This document shows, in pieces, positions 34,659 to 46,698 of a stretch of 64,000 nucleotides of DNA. The first letter of the stretch is position 1. The number at the start of each line of letters is the position of its first letter. Position numbers and translations under genes: made by a program. Where the stretch lies: the NCBI RefSeq assembly GCF_000346465.2, contig NC_034009.1, positions 37,812,844 through 37,876,843 of the forward strand, given 5' to 3'. This stretch comes from Prunus persica. Taxonomy: Eukaryota; Streptophyta; Magnoliopsida; Rosales; Rosaceae. Under the pieces are notes generated by a model that was given only the letters and a program-made list of their open reading frames with translations, was not told the origin of the DNA and ran no database searches.

Positions 34659-37600
34659 TTAGAGTTTCTTAGGCAAATTGTAAGTCTTCTTAAGAAACTT
34701 GGTAGCTGCTTCATCATTCCTGTAGCACAACACGCGTAGGAGCGTGTTTGGTTCGGTTGGGTTCCACTGGCCGGAAGTGGGGGGCAATGGGAGTCTGGAC
34801 CTGGCAGAAGAGCCATACGACTCCAAGGTCACGCGTCTAAACCGTTCAACAAGACTCTCAGTATCAGTTCTGAAAAGGGGAAGCACACCTCTCACTGTAG
34901 TTGAAAACTTATCTATCAGTTCTGAAGGCAAGCCATCTCCATTGGCCCAGAATAGGTCTTTAAGGGATTTGAAATCGTCCTCTATTATTTGCGAATCTTG
35001 CCGGGCGAATGCACGGGAGGGGCCTCCAGCAAGCAGAACCAACAAAAAACCATCAAAGGAAGCTCTCATTATATCAGTAATAATCCGAGTACGAACTCTT
35101 TCATGCACAGTGTTTGATATGATAAGTAAGTTCTTCTCCAGTTCGTCAAGAAAAGGCTCTATTCTAGAAGATGATGGTTCCCCAACATACAGGCCATCCC
35201 ACAGGACATGACTTAGGTCATGGAAAATCATTTTATAAGCCACTGCCTCACAAAGCTGTTGGATTGCTTCCACACAAGCCGCTGGTGTGAGTTCAAACTT
35301 TTTCCCCAATCCATTCGAGAAGTCTTCTACATGAGCAGATTCAGAATTCCTTAGATGAGTAATAGTACGTTTCTCCAAAACCTCCAACTCACTCCGGATT
35401 CTTTGCAATGTGTTTATACGAACACACAGCTGTGGTATTCCAAAGGAGTTATCCCCGTTGAGTGTTGCAACCTGAGAGTTCCTCTTCTGAGGATTTGGCG
35501 ATTTTTCTTTCTTTTTGCCAAAGCCTTGGAACTTTGATCCCATAGTACATCTGGTCAATGCTGGCATAGTGGGAACAAATGTATTACGTGATCCTGCATA
35601 TCAGAATGGATAATATTGGTTATCACAAATAGAACATACCTTGATCCACGTACAAATAATTTAAGTTACAAGATTCTTTACCACATCCAGACTTTGCTTT
35701 GGTTACGTAGTATTGAAGACATCTGTCGAGGCCAACCATCAAGTCAGGAAGCAACGCAGGATGCATTGGTATTGGCAGCTGAAAGAACGCATCCAGAGTT
35801 TCATCTAAAATTCGCAAAACTTCAACAGCAGATGGAGCATAGCCTTCTTCATTTACTTGTGGGTTCCATACCTGTAACATTGCAATGGATGAGGATAGCT
35901 TCAGGAAAGATGTCAACACAATTCAAAAAACTGTATCAAATTTCAATTCAGGCTAACAGATGAATAGTTTGTGCACACCTCTTGTTGCAGATTCCTATCA
36001 ACCCATTCTTTCATTCTGTCCACTCTAGTCTTGATCCACACTTTTACCAGATTTGCAATTGCAGCTTCAGCCTCATAAGGGGGCATTTCCCGAATTATTG
36101 CCTTGCCACCATCATCACTATCTACAGAATCTTCAACCGCTATCAGCACAAGATCTTTCTCCAGCTTATCTGCAGCTCTTAAAACTTGTACAGCATCTGG
36201 TGTCAACTCCGTTATACCCGATATGAATTGTTTAATCTCATTTGCATAGCAAGCATGAAGGGTTGCCACAGCCACTCCAGCCGCAAAAGGATGCCATCTC
36301 TTCAGTATGGGACTGAACACCTGCTTCTCCTTAACTGCCAGCTCACCAACGTCCTTTGCAAGGATGGCAAGAACGGGAAGGGGATTTGGCTGGTGTCTTG
36401 ATGCTCTCCTGCTTGAGTCTGCCTTTTCCATTCTCTGCATAATAGTAACCAAACATATTTCAGGTCATGCATCTAACTTCTAAAGTTTAGAATCTGTTGC
36501 AAAACATTGTCACGAAAATCTTTAGAATTTCAAATAGAAAAATCACCTACACGCAGTGCACAAACTTTAGGTTTTATGGTAGATAACAATTTGGAATTCA
36601 ACTGTCATGCATATTTTTTTAATTACTGTTCCTTATTTCTTTTAGGCCTTCCACAAAAACGGATTACCATTATGACATATTCATTGTACTTTTCCCTATT
36701 ACTGAAGGGGGGATGCCAGTGGCCAATATTGAGGGCTTACCTGAGCAAAAGCAGTGCGTAATGATGACCTAATGTAAGTGTCAATCCTGTTGCGAGCAAC
36801 ATCAACTTCACTTTTCCTCCTCCTACGATACTCATTCGATATATCTTCAATTAAAATCTTAGCTGCTACTACCCCGAGAGAAACAATGGCCTGCATGGTA
36901 TCAATGTTACTGCTGTCAAAAGTGTCATGATATGCAAGGAGTCTCTTCTCTGCCCAACCCAATATTGAAGTCAATGTCGAACTCAAGATCTTGCAGTATT
37001 CGGGATCCTTTGTTGCCTTTGAATCTTTAGCAACCTCGGCTAGCTGACTATCAGCAGCATATAACAGGTCCAGTTCAACTTGGCCAGTTGCCACAAAGCG
37101 GTGAAATAACACCCAGGTAAAGCAAAGGTTGTGGAGCATCTGGTTCATTCCAAGGATTGTCCAGGTCTTCTTAATGTGCTCCATCAGCTCGTCAACTTCG
37201 TCTATTACAGATGTTTCATCGTGAAGATCAAAGCAGGCTTCTAGAAGCCTTTCATAAAGCCGGAGATTCAATGGTAACCCATCTGCCCAGTGAGATGAAT
37301 CATAGAGACCATCAGATGACCTGGAAGCAAGAGTTGTAACAGCACTACGAAGAACCTGCATAGTCTCATTATTTATCCCAGTTTCAAAGGGCCTGTCCAA
37401 TGCCCCATGAATAATCTGCCGCAGCCGCTGTGCAGTATTATTCGACTTGTCGAGTGGCAAGTGGGGATGCAAAAGGAGACCGGCCTCAAGAATTTTGAGG
37501 GTTCTTTTCTGCCATGCATCGTATTCTTGTTTATCAGTAAAATCAGAGGACTTGAGCTGCTGTAAGAGCTCAAGTGGGACTACCACTGACTCAATTCGCC

Positions 37601-38472
37601 TTCCTACCTGTAATGAGAACATCAAACAGAAGGCTTGATTAATTACAATTCCAATGCAGACGACCATTCACAAAAGTTTGAAATTACCGACTATGAAATT
37701 AAACATGTGTAAAACATTTTGCAATGTCAGTTTTTGGTTTATAAGTAAGAAAAACCAAAATCCAAAATTAACCAAACCAGTAGCAAAATTGAGCTCCATA
37801 TCCATCCCATCATCATAATTATCACAAAGATAAAAAATCAAGCATTACCCACCAAACAAAATCAGACCCATCAAACGAGATCAACCAAGATCACAAATGA
37901 GAAAGCAGGGAAATTGAGCTCACCTGAGAAGCAGAAATCCTAAGCAGAGCTCTCCTGACTCTAGAGTCCATAGCGTCAGAAATCCCCATTTGGATCCTCA
38001 TCAGCTCACCCACCGTCATAACCCGCTTGGGCTTTCCGGGTCCCGACCCGGACCCACCGGACCCAGGACTCTTCTTGGAGCCCGAACCCGGCGATTTGAG
38101 ACCCAATGCCTTCTTCATCTTGCTGGCAGCTGCGGAAGTGAGCGATCTCTGCAACGCCGGCGAGCCGTTAGGCGAGTTGGCGTGCTGTGTCGGTGAGTCC
38201 AAGTGAGAAGAAGCGGAAGACGACGTGAAGGTCAGGGCCTTTCCGGTGGATGTACGGCAGGCGGCTACGAAGATCTCGTAGGCGGTGAGTCGGAGGTCCG
38301 AGTCAGTGAGTTGGGCAGAGAGCTGGCCGAGTGGGGAGGGGAGATCGGTGGCCATTGCGGTGATGGGTTTGGTGGGTATGCTAAGTGTTTTGGGGGGTGT
38401 GGTGGTTGTGGCGGTGGCTGTGGTCCCTCTCTTAGAATGGCCCAGTGAGAGGTCTCTGAAGAGATGAGCCAT
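34659..38472 (-). CDS. PATROL1: PATROL1-like MUN-domain (DUF810 / UNC-13-like) protein
   Basis: Five exons on the minus strand join in frame to 998 aa: 37924-38472, 36741-37607, 35979-36434, 35682-35871 and 34659-35593. The start MAHLFRDLSLGH is the family's usual beginning; an upstream in-frame ATG at 38562 is less likely. Features in order are a serine/glycine-rich N-terminal region (GSGSKKSPGSGGSGSGPGK), the helical core (MTVGELMRIQMGISDAMDSR, LLLHPHLPLDKSN), and the MUN region (VEVLRILDETLDAFFQLPIP, then FGIPQLCVRINTL and GLYVGEPSSSRIEPFLDELE). In Arabidopsis PATROL1 tethers and moves the plasma-membrane H+-ATPase AHA1 and controls stomatal opening. This gene has paralogues, so the exact orthologue is unproven. 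No breaks are seen. Confidence 0.92.
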
Positions 38473-40630
38473 TGTTGAAGAAGATACAGAGAAGGAGGAG
38501 AGAGATGAAGTCCAAGGATTGGACTTTAGTTTATAGTTATACACACTCACACACAACAACACAAAAACAACAGAGAGTGTCTTTTTTTCTTTTTTTTTTC
38601 TGACTTTTTGGCTCAGTTAAAAATAATAATATTTTTTTTACTTTTTAAATGTGTTTTTTTAACTCTTGTTCTTGTGCCTACTTCTACTTACCTCAGGTTT
38701 TTGGGTGCAAGGTAAAAGTCATAAAGTGTGAATTGATGTGTCAACAAACTCAAACACGTACAGAGAGAGATGGCTGGATATAAAAAAATTACTCAGAGGA
38801 TTATGAGTGTGAAGCTTCAACAATCCAATTCACTAACCAAAAAAAAAAGAAAAAGATTGAAGACATAAATATTAACATTTATCGCTTGTATTAAAATAAA
38901 AAAAACATGTGACAAATATGTGTGCGTATGTATATGCAACTAGAAAATATAACTTGACATAAATTGAGTATTGAGGGGGAAAATTTATCGTTTGTTCTCT
39001 ATGTTGGTTGGACTCTGCAATTTTTTAAAGACAATAACATAACCTGTAAGGCTGGAATTCACCATTAAAAAAAATATATAGACAAAATAATATAGGCTTC
39101 AAACAAATTCAACTACAAAACATTAAAAGGAATAATATACTAAAATTCACACGATAAGAAAATAAGTACATATGATAGGAAAGAAAATTACCCAAATACA
39201 TTTTCGCTTGAAAAGTTTTTTTTTTTTTTTTTTGGCTGCTTTCTTACTAGTTTAAATATTTTTATTTTGTTTATTTCTCTTCGTATGCATCGACTCTCAT
39301 CTTAAGAACATGACATTTTTTGAAACTTAAAAAAGTGTAACAACTAACAACAGCAATTCTAATATTTATGTATTTAATACGACCACATAAATATATTTTA
39401 TCTTGTAGACTGATCAAGAAATCCTAATATTTGCGTGTCGGCCTTTAGCCATCCTCTCTATAAAATAAAATAAAAATAAATAAAAACCTTTGCTTGCTTC
39501 ACAATTTAGAATCTACTGTGAGGGAGGATACAAACAAGTTCAAGAAGCCGCGTGAGATGCCGACAGTCTCTCGTGGTTCTGGGACTGAAAAAAGGTGGAG
39601 ATGAAAGCTGGAACATGGAGGCAAGAGGTTGGATATGGACTGTGTTTCCTTCTTTTGTGGGCTCCACCACTTGCTTTTTCTATTTGTTTTGTTATTATTT
39701 ATACTTACAGTACAATACAAGTATTAAGAAAGTAATCACAAGGCAGAAGTGATTATGCTTATAAGCACGGTTTTCATAAGCGTTTTTATTAAAAGTATGT
39801 ATAATCTTTTATTAAAAATTCAAATGTTTCTTGAAAGGAATTTAGAAGTGCTTCCTAAATAATTACATTCATGGCATGGCATGACATGTATTTATAATCG
39901 AAATTAAAATAAGAAGTTGAATTTCGATTACAAATTACTTATGTGTTTATTTTATATATAAAAAAATTAGACTACAAGTGGGATCTACATGAACTCTTAA
40001 ATGAAAAGTTGTATTCTAATTTTTCGAGAACTAATTCATTAAGAATTTATCTTTTTAACTTATTAAATAATTTAGTAAACAACTTGTAATTCGAATTCTA
40101 ATTTCTCCTCAATCCAACTCATCCTTAATTTAATTCATCATCACCGATTACGAATTAGTAAACAAGCCCTCAAAGTTTTCTATAATCAAAGTAATTAGCT
40201 GATCAATACGATCATACAGTAGATCCCGTAGGCATCACAACAATTATAATTATTTTAATTATAGCTTGTTGGTGAATTATTTTTTGTTATCCTAAAAAAA
40301 AATGCTGGAATGTGATTGCATGCATTATAATATTAATAATAAATGTCATCATTTGTATAGTCAAAGCGAAGGTTACAAATTACAATGACAGTTGGTCGAA
40401 TAATTATATCTGACTCACAATTTTAATACATTAATTAATAATATAAAAACATTGTTGACTGACTGGTTACTACACGACAACATGGCACACATGGTTTGAG
40501 AATGCTCATATGCTGCGGCTCCTAATCACTCATGATGATTCCAAATAATTCAAGAATAATTGTCATTGTCTTTTAGTCCTCCTAATCCTAACCCTCAAAC
40601 CTTCTGTTTTGATTCATTCTTACTTCAATT

Positions 40631-40780
40631 GAAACGTCACTAAATAAAATATAAAATAGAATGAATGGTTTTATTACTAATATTATTGAGGCTTTTTATA
40701 ATAAAACTTCATACTTATAGGGTTTTGTAGGTGGTTAAGTTGATGACAATATCGATGTTACTAATAGTGGACCGCTGCCC
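40631..40780 (+). repeat. direct repeat copy 1 (about 150 bp, LTR-like fragment)
   Basis: This block (CACTAAATAAAATATAAAAT ... CAATATCGATGTTACTAATA) is repeated with substitutions and small indels at about 41031-41180. The second copy is preceded by TGTTGAAGAATATAAAGTCT, which resembles the start of a plant LTR. It may be part of a decayed retroelement; no internal coding sequence is present. Confidence 0.6.
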
Positions 40781-40845
40781 CGTTTATCTGAAATTTAACA
40801 TGATATTAGGGTGGGTTGATTGATTAGGCTTGAATTGGGCCTTTA

Positions 40846-40993
40846 CCCTTACCTAATATGTGGTGTTCACATGTTGAGTTTGAATATTATCCCTATTATT
40901 TACCCAATACGTGGTGTTCACATGTTGAACTTGGATAATTAACTCTGATGTGAACTTGACTCTACGTGTGGCTCAATATGTGGTGGTCCTACA
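40846..40993 (+). repeat. degenerate tandem units with GTGGTGTTCACATGTTGA
   Basis: CCTAATATGTGGTGTTCACA recurs as CCCAATACGTGGTGTTCACA and again, shortened, as CTCAATATGTGGTGGTCC, at intervals of about 50-70 bp. The units lie between the two longer direct repeats and are probably part of the same decayed element. Confidence 0.5.
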
Positions 40994-41030
40994 TGAGGGG
41001 GCATGTTGAAGAATATAAAGTCTCACATTG

Positions 41031-41180
41031 AAAACTTTACTAAATAAAATACAAAAATAATGAATGGTTTCACTACTAATATTAATGAGGCCTTTTGTAA
41101 TAAAACCTTACACTTATTGAGCTTTCTAAATAATTAAGTTGAAGAAAATATCAGTATTGCTAGTAGTGACCCAACTCCCC
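41031..41180 (+). repeat. direct repeat copy 2 (LTR-like fragment)
   Basis: This partner of 40631-40780 matches over about 150 bp with scattered changes, for example CAATATCGATGTTACTAATA against AAATATCAGTATTGCTAGTA. It ends about 150 bp before the F-box gene start codon, so it may lie in or near that gene's promoter. Confidence 0.6.
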
Positions 41181-41329
41181 ATTAGTAAACCCACACATCT
41201 CACAGTTTAGAAGCTATGTTTGTAACAGATTAAGATGGGGTGGCGTGGTGGTGTTTATTCCTTTTAACATTGGGGTAGTCTATTCTCATCTCTCTCATCT
41301 CATGTCAGTCTAAACCAAAAACCAGAGAC

Positions 41330-42421
41330 ATGTCTAAGCTGGGTGATGACGAACTAGGCCTCATCCTTAACTGGATCACCGACCTAAATGACAGACGATC
41401 ATTTTCTGAGGTCTGCAAGCAATGGCTGAGAGTGGAGGGGCTAAATAGATCATCACTTCGTCTTCTCGAACCCGATGCTCTCCTTCAAGTCTTACCCAGA
41501 TTCCCAAATTTAGTCACATTCGAAACATCAAAGTTCATCACCGACGCCGACCTCTCATTCTTGGCCCAAACATGCCCCAAAATCGAGGTAATCAACCTCA
41601 GTCTGAAAACCCCACGTGAAATTTCATACCAATTTGATGAAGTATTGATCTTTGATAATGTTGGGGACGAAGGTCTTTGCGCTTTGGCAAAGGGGTGTCC
41701 CAAATTGTCCAAGGTTTTGCTCAGAAGGAGAAAGAATATTGGGAATTTTGGAGTTGTTTCGCTATTGAATTTATCACATAATTTGACGTATTTGGATTTG
41801 GGATTTTGTAGCTTGGTCTCGGACCTAGCCCTAGAAGCAATTGGGTCTGCAAATTCGATTAGCGTTTTGAGTTTGCAAGGTTGTTCATTGATTACAGATC
41901 GTGGATTGGGGTTTTTGGCAAAAGGGTCTTCCTCAAAAACCATGAAAAGGTTGAATCTTGCGGAGTGTGATAGAATCACAGACTTTGGGGTCTCGCTTTT
42001 GGAGCAAATGTGTTGCTTGGTGGAGCTGAATTTGGCTGAATGTGGCCCAAAAGTGACTGATATTGGAGGTCTTTCAATTGCTGCAATTCAGTCTCTTAAA
42101 AGATTGAACTTGTCATGGCTGGTCAATGTGTCAGATCATACGCTTGTTGCTCTAGCTGAGAATTGCCTGAATTTGGAGATGGTTGATTTAACTGGTTGTG
42201 ATTTGGTAACTGGAGTTGGCATTCGTGCATTTGCAGGTCACAAGTGCTTAGAAGCTCTTGTTCTGCGTTCTTGTTTCAATGTTAGTGACTCTGATGTGGT
42301 ACACATTGTGCTTAGATGCCAGTTCTTGAAGTCTGTTGTGTTGGATAAGGGACTGAGAATATGGATGTTGCCTCAGACACAAGAGAGCATTAGCAGATTC
42401 GCGGAGTTAGTTTGGGCTTGA
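41330..42421 (+). CDS. F-box / leucine-rich-repeat (AMN1/LRR_CC type) protein
   Basis: This is an intronless gene of 363 aa. The N-terminus DDELGLILNWITDLNDRRSF reads as an F-box, with the conserved Leu/Ile and Trp (VCKQWLRVE). Cysteine-containing LRRs follow, with repeats such as NLTYLDLGFCSLVSDLALEA, SVLSLQGCSLITDRGLGFLA and NLEMVDLTGCDLVTGVGIRA, giving about ten repeats to near the C-terminus. The probable role is a substrate receptor of an SCF (SKP1-CUL1-F-box) E3 ubiquitin ligase. The target is unknown; the LRR pattern resembles F-box proteins of the TIR1/MAX2/FBL superfamily but is too general to assign. It ends LVWA, and the stop is followed by 3' UTR sequence. Confidence 0.85.
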   Translation: MSKLGDDELGLILNWITDLNDRRSFSEVCKQWLRVEGLNRSSLRLLEPDALLQVLPRFPNLVTFETSKFITDADLSFLAQTCPKIEVINLSLKTPREISYQFDEVLIFDNVGDEGLCALAKGCPKLSKVLLRRRKNIGNFGVVSLLNLSHNLTYLDLGFCSLVSDLALEAIGSANSISVLSLQGCSLITDRGLGFLAKGSSSKTMKRLNLAECDRITDFGVSLLEQMCCLVELNLAECGPKVTDIGGLSIAAIQSLKRLNLSWLVNVSDHTLVALAENCLNLEMVDLTGCDLVTGVGIRAFAGHKCLEALVLRSCFNVSDSDVVHIVLRCQFLKSVVLDKGLRIWMLPQTQESISRFAELVWA

Positions 42422-43153
42422 AAGATGGATGCAGCAAGCAGCTGAGTTGATGTGTTTTGGGTTGTGCTGTGCTGCTTCATGGGTTCAGCCAACTTGTATA
42501 TATCAGTCTCTCTAATCTAACATCAGATGAAGAAGTTTATCCATGTTGGAGCTTTCAAAGACTTTGGAGTAAAACTTATATCATGTTTCATATTCCTCTC
42601 TCTATTCCGAGATAGAAGAGAAAGGCGTATGAAACATGGGATATGCAAGTTTTTTTGAAGAATTTGAGATGTAGTACTATAAATTCCCTGAACATTTTCA
42701 CTTTCAGTGGATGATTGGATTCTACCAACTTGTACTTTTAGGAGATGGGAGCTGTAATTGTCTATACAGGTTCATATATGAAATCCTTTATTTGTAAACT
42801 TAAGAGATAAGATACCACATGCCTGTTAACTTTACCATTCCACTAAATAATGTGTAGGTTAAGCTACACATAAAGTTTGTGCTCAATTTGTTAGGGACAA
42901 AAGTAAACAATGATGGGTATGGCTGTACAGTTCCATTCCATTTCATACATGATGAGTTGTTTGGTTTTGCCATCAAACATCAATTGATATGTAGAAGAAA
43001 GCTCTGTTTCTTTTAGGGTTTGGGCCAGCCCATCTTCACTGGTCGTGCCATGGCCCAATTAAGAGGGTATGATTATAAGGAGGCACCTGCAGCCTTCGAT
43101 TATATTTGTTACAACTTCAGAATAATAAGAGGGAGAAAATTAAAATAAAATAA
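42422..43153. other. F-box 3' UTR and YebC promoter
   Basis: This is about 730 bp between two plus-strand genes. An inverted repeat of CTCTCTCTATTCCGAGATAG-type sequence lies near 42596-42625, and GTTTCATATTCCT / AGGCGTATGAAAC may pair into a hairpin. Otherwise nothing is recognised. Confidence 0.4.
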
Positions 43154-45373
43154 ATGGGGTCATCTTGTACATTGAGAGCCTTAGGTGCAATTCTTCACAG
43201 ATTCACTAATGGGGTCTCCTCCAAATGCCCCAACTCCATGGCTCTTCAGTGTATACATATCTTCATCTTCTTCCCTCACCTTCAATTCTGAATTGCACCA
43301 TTCTAATTTTCATTATGAAAGTTGAATTTGGAGCTCACTTTGTGGTTCAGGGAATGGCCTGCTGAGTAGAAAGTTATCATCTTCATCTTCAATTTCATCA
43401 TTGCCTTCATGGATTTCGACCCACATACATGGCAGTGCTACTGTGACAAGAACCATATGGACCGTCTCTCCTCTCTCTATGGGCAGACGTTCCAGCAAAA
43501 TCGCTGGCCGAAAGGTACTCTCTTTCTGCTTTGCCGGTTGAATGCCACCTGTTTGATGAAAGTCCCATGTCCCTGTGTCAGCGTTTTGTAATCTGTATAA
43601 TGTCCTAATATAGTTCAAGGGTCATTTGATTTGTTGGGTTTATTTTGAAAGTCGTCAAATTGGTAATGCAGGGGGCTCAAGATGCAAAGAAGGCAAAGCT
43701 GTATGCGAGGATTGGGAAGGAAGTTGTGTCTGCGTAAGTTAGTTGCTCTCTCCGTCTTTTTCTTTTAGCGACCTTAGCACCGAACCACTCCTTATTTCTA
43801 GTTAGGATATTCAATCTGTCAAGAGACAGTTTATCTAGTTGCTGATTTAGCATTGGTCAAGCTCGAATCTTGATCTGTATAAAGACCAAAGTAATCTCCT
43901 AATTCGTAATTAATGAGAATTAAATAAAGTTTCATAGTTTCAACAACGAGGGCTAAGGCTATCGGGTATTGTATTCTGCCATTCACTTTTGGTTGTGCCA
44001 AAATGGTGCAGTGTAAAGAAAGGTGGTCCAAGTCCTGTATCAAATACGGCACTAGCTACTGTGCTGGAGAAAGCCAAGGAGCTTGATGTACCCAAGGAAA
44101 TTTTGGAGCGCAACATTAAGAGAGCATCTGAGAAAGGACAAGAAGCTTACATTGAGAAAGTATACGAGGTTTGTTTCATGCTGTTTACTAAATATTTTTT
44201 GGTCCTGCTTAAACGTTTCATGTTCATGATTTTATTGGTTGATATTATATAGTTGACTACATATACTGCTTCCTGTGTCAGGTATATGGTTTTGGTGGAG
44301 CTAGTATGGTAATTGAGGTTTTGACCGACAAAATAAACCGATCTGTGGCAGCGGTTAGAGAGGTGGTGAAGGACTGTGGGGGAAAGATGGCAGATTCGGG
44401 ATCTGTTTTGTTCAAATTCAGGCGTGCTCGGGTTGTAAACGTAAAAGTTTCAGATGCTGACAAAGATCAACTCCTTTCCATTGCTTTAGATGCTGGTGCT
44501 GAGGATGTTATTGAACCGCCAGTATATGAATATGATACTGAAGAAGATATGTCAGAAAGGTAATTCCACTAGAGAGCTAGATTGCTCATGTGTTGTAGTT
44601 GTGATCTTAACTCTAATTTCTCTGGTTTTTCTTAACCAATATATGACTCTGCTAAATTGAAATGATCCAATAAATGAGTCTTGACCACTCTGCCTGTAAA
44701 CGCAAGATTTTCACTTCTGATAATAGATTTCATGCTCATTAAATGGGAGGCTCAGCCTAACCGGTATGTGTTATAAAGTTGATTATGTATCCAACCATTT
44801 GTGGGCACTTGGTTCAGTCAGTGAAAGGTGAGTCTATGCATATTCTCTTGAGAACTCAGATGCTTATATTAGAAAAAGAAGAGAGTTGTGGACAAACAAG
44901 CATGCATGCACACATACACACAAATAATTGTGAAGTATTCTCCTTTCTTTATACAAAATTCTGATTATTATTTTGGTTTCTGGTAGCTATTATAAAATTG
45001 TAAGTTCAGCAGAGAACTACTCTACTATACTTTCAAAGCTACGTGATGAAGGAGTTATTTTTGAGACGGATAATGGTTCTGAGCTACTTCCAATAAGCAC
45101 TATTGAGGTGTGTCTCTGATGCACAGATGATTGCTATGACTTTGATCTCTTACAAGGCTTACGTCTTGGGTGTCTTTCTTCTTCTCCTCCCCAACTCCCC
45201 CCTGCGGATTGTTTCTCCTTTCTGTACAAATTTATAAGCCCCTTGCGAGCAGTCAAGCTAAAACTTCTGGTCTGATGCAGGTAGATGACGAGGCTTTGGA
45301 CTTGAACAAGGAACTTATGTCCAAATTACTTGAGCTTGACGATGTTGATGCAGTGTATACTGACCAGAAGTGA
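43154..45373 (+). CDS. YebC/PmpR/TACO1-family organelle translation factor
   Basis: Seven exons join in frame to 323 aa: 43154-43250, 43351-43514, 43672-43733, 44012-44168, 44282-44559, 44987-45107 and 45281-45373. The first about 80 residues are basic and serine-rich (MGSSCTLRALGAIL, RKLSSSSSISSLPSWIST) and look like a transit peptide. The YebC core starts MGRRSSKIAGRKGAQDAKKA and continues with KLYARIGKEVVSAVKKGG, PSPVSNTALATVLEKAKE, VPKEILERNIKRASEK and YGFGGASMVIEVLTDKINRS. It ends in the domain with DDEALDLNKELMSKLLELDD. Bacterial YebC was long called a transcription regulator; the mitochondrial TACO1 helps translate COX1, and recent work ties the family to ribosome rescue at proline stretches. 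Organelle targeting is inferred from the N-terminus. The first two exons are the least certain. Confidence 0.85.
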
Positions 45374-45670
45374 CTAAAATCTCTATCTTTAGTCATCATC
45401 TAAGCGATTGAATCGAGCTATTGGCCTTATAATACATCTATCCGGTTCGTTTTCATTTGACCTTTTTTTATCTCGAGGAAAGCATATCTGTCAGATCATT
45501 TAAAGAGGAGAGAAGGATAGGGGTTGTTAACTTTCTGTTCTCCCTAGGAAGAAATTTTGATCTGCCGTATTTTCATTACTAGTGAAATTATGAGGAAGAA
45601 GAGCAGAAATTGAAATATGATTTGTTTTTGGAGAACAAAAGAAAAATCATGAATAACAATATAAGGTTTG

Positions 45671-45722
<52 letters not shown>

Positions 45723-46698
45723 AGGCTAAACTTGTCAAGAATCCACGCTTGCCACCTTCAAAACGAGAAAATTTTCACTCCAAGACATACCTTTTAATTT
45801 TCTTCTTCGTCTTGATATTTTATTTTTTCATTTCTCCCTGCATGTATGGGTCGTCCGTCAACGTTAATTTATGAGAATATTGCTTCCACCAACTTATGAC
45901 TGGTGGCTCTGCAAAATTGTTTTATGCGGCAATTGGTAAATAACAAGGCGTTACTAATTAGAGCATCTAGATTAACAGAGGATGTAGTTGGTAAAGATAC
46001 TTTGTTTTTGTTTTTTTTGAGTACATGCGATGGGAGAGGGGGTTTTAGATAATGTATAGGTTCATGTTTGCTCCTGCTGTAATTATGAAATAAGATGGTT
46101 TTAATAATTAATTAACTTGTTGAAGGCGTTGGCAAAGTTACAAGGCCGCTGAGAGGCCCCACAAGCATAAATATATCCCTCTTCCATGGAAGAAGGCTTA
46201 TGCTGCAATGTCCATCCCTCTTCCATGTCATAAACTGTTGTCGCACTTAGTTTGCTTTCTGCCTTAATCATATAGTTTAATCAAGCTCATCAATGTACTT
46301 GCACACGATTTAACCAACAAATATACGGATTGAGCTTTCGATACTGGGACTTATTACATAACTTGCTTGCAACACTCGCTACAAATATATATATATATAT
46401 ATATATGAACATATTTATCACACTACTATATATAATATATGAGACTACTTAGGTTATATATCCGCATGTTATTATTGTGCGGACGTTATTATAAACATGG
46501 AGGAAATTAGGAAGGGGTTGTAGAAAATACATGGTGTCCGCACATCCGCATAGGAGAAAATTTGTTTCCATGTATACCTAAACCATGAGGTATACAATCA
46601 ATGCAGTCCAAGTAGAAATATTTTCTTCTCCTCCTGGCTAGCCTCTGAAGTAGAATTTGTATGAACTATATATCTAGCTCTCTGAATAAATAATCACT
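45374..46698. other. convergent region between the YebC and CCD8 genes
   Basis: It holds the 3' UTRs of both genes, a long TC microsatellite (45673-45720) and an AT microsatellite (46386-46407). Near 46140-46200 the sequence GCATAAATATATCCCTCTTCCATG resembles part of a CCD8 exon at 47180-47255 (see the findings). No independent gene is seen. Confidence 0.5.
45673..45720 (+). repeat. (TC)n microsatellite
   Basis: About 24 uninterrupted TC dinucleotides lie in the region between the YebC stop codon and CCD8. It is a likely length polymorphism. Confidence 0.97.

Larger units (their letters stand above)
38473..41329. other. divergent intergenic region between the PATROL1-like and F-box genes
   Basis: About 2.9 kb of AT-rich DNA. 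It holds the two promoters, a poly(T) run near 39219-39233, several poly(A/T) stretches and the repeats at 40631-41180 listed separately. One stretch near 39730-39840 resembles degraded MITE sequence (AAGCACGGTTTTCATAAGCG). No gene is supported. Confidence 0.5.

Noticed and set aside
45673..45720. TC repeat as a GAGA-type regulatory element
   Set aside because: It lies downstream of the YebC stop codon and is better explained as a plain microsatellite.
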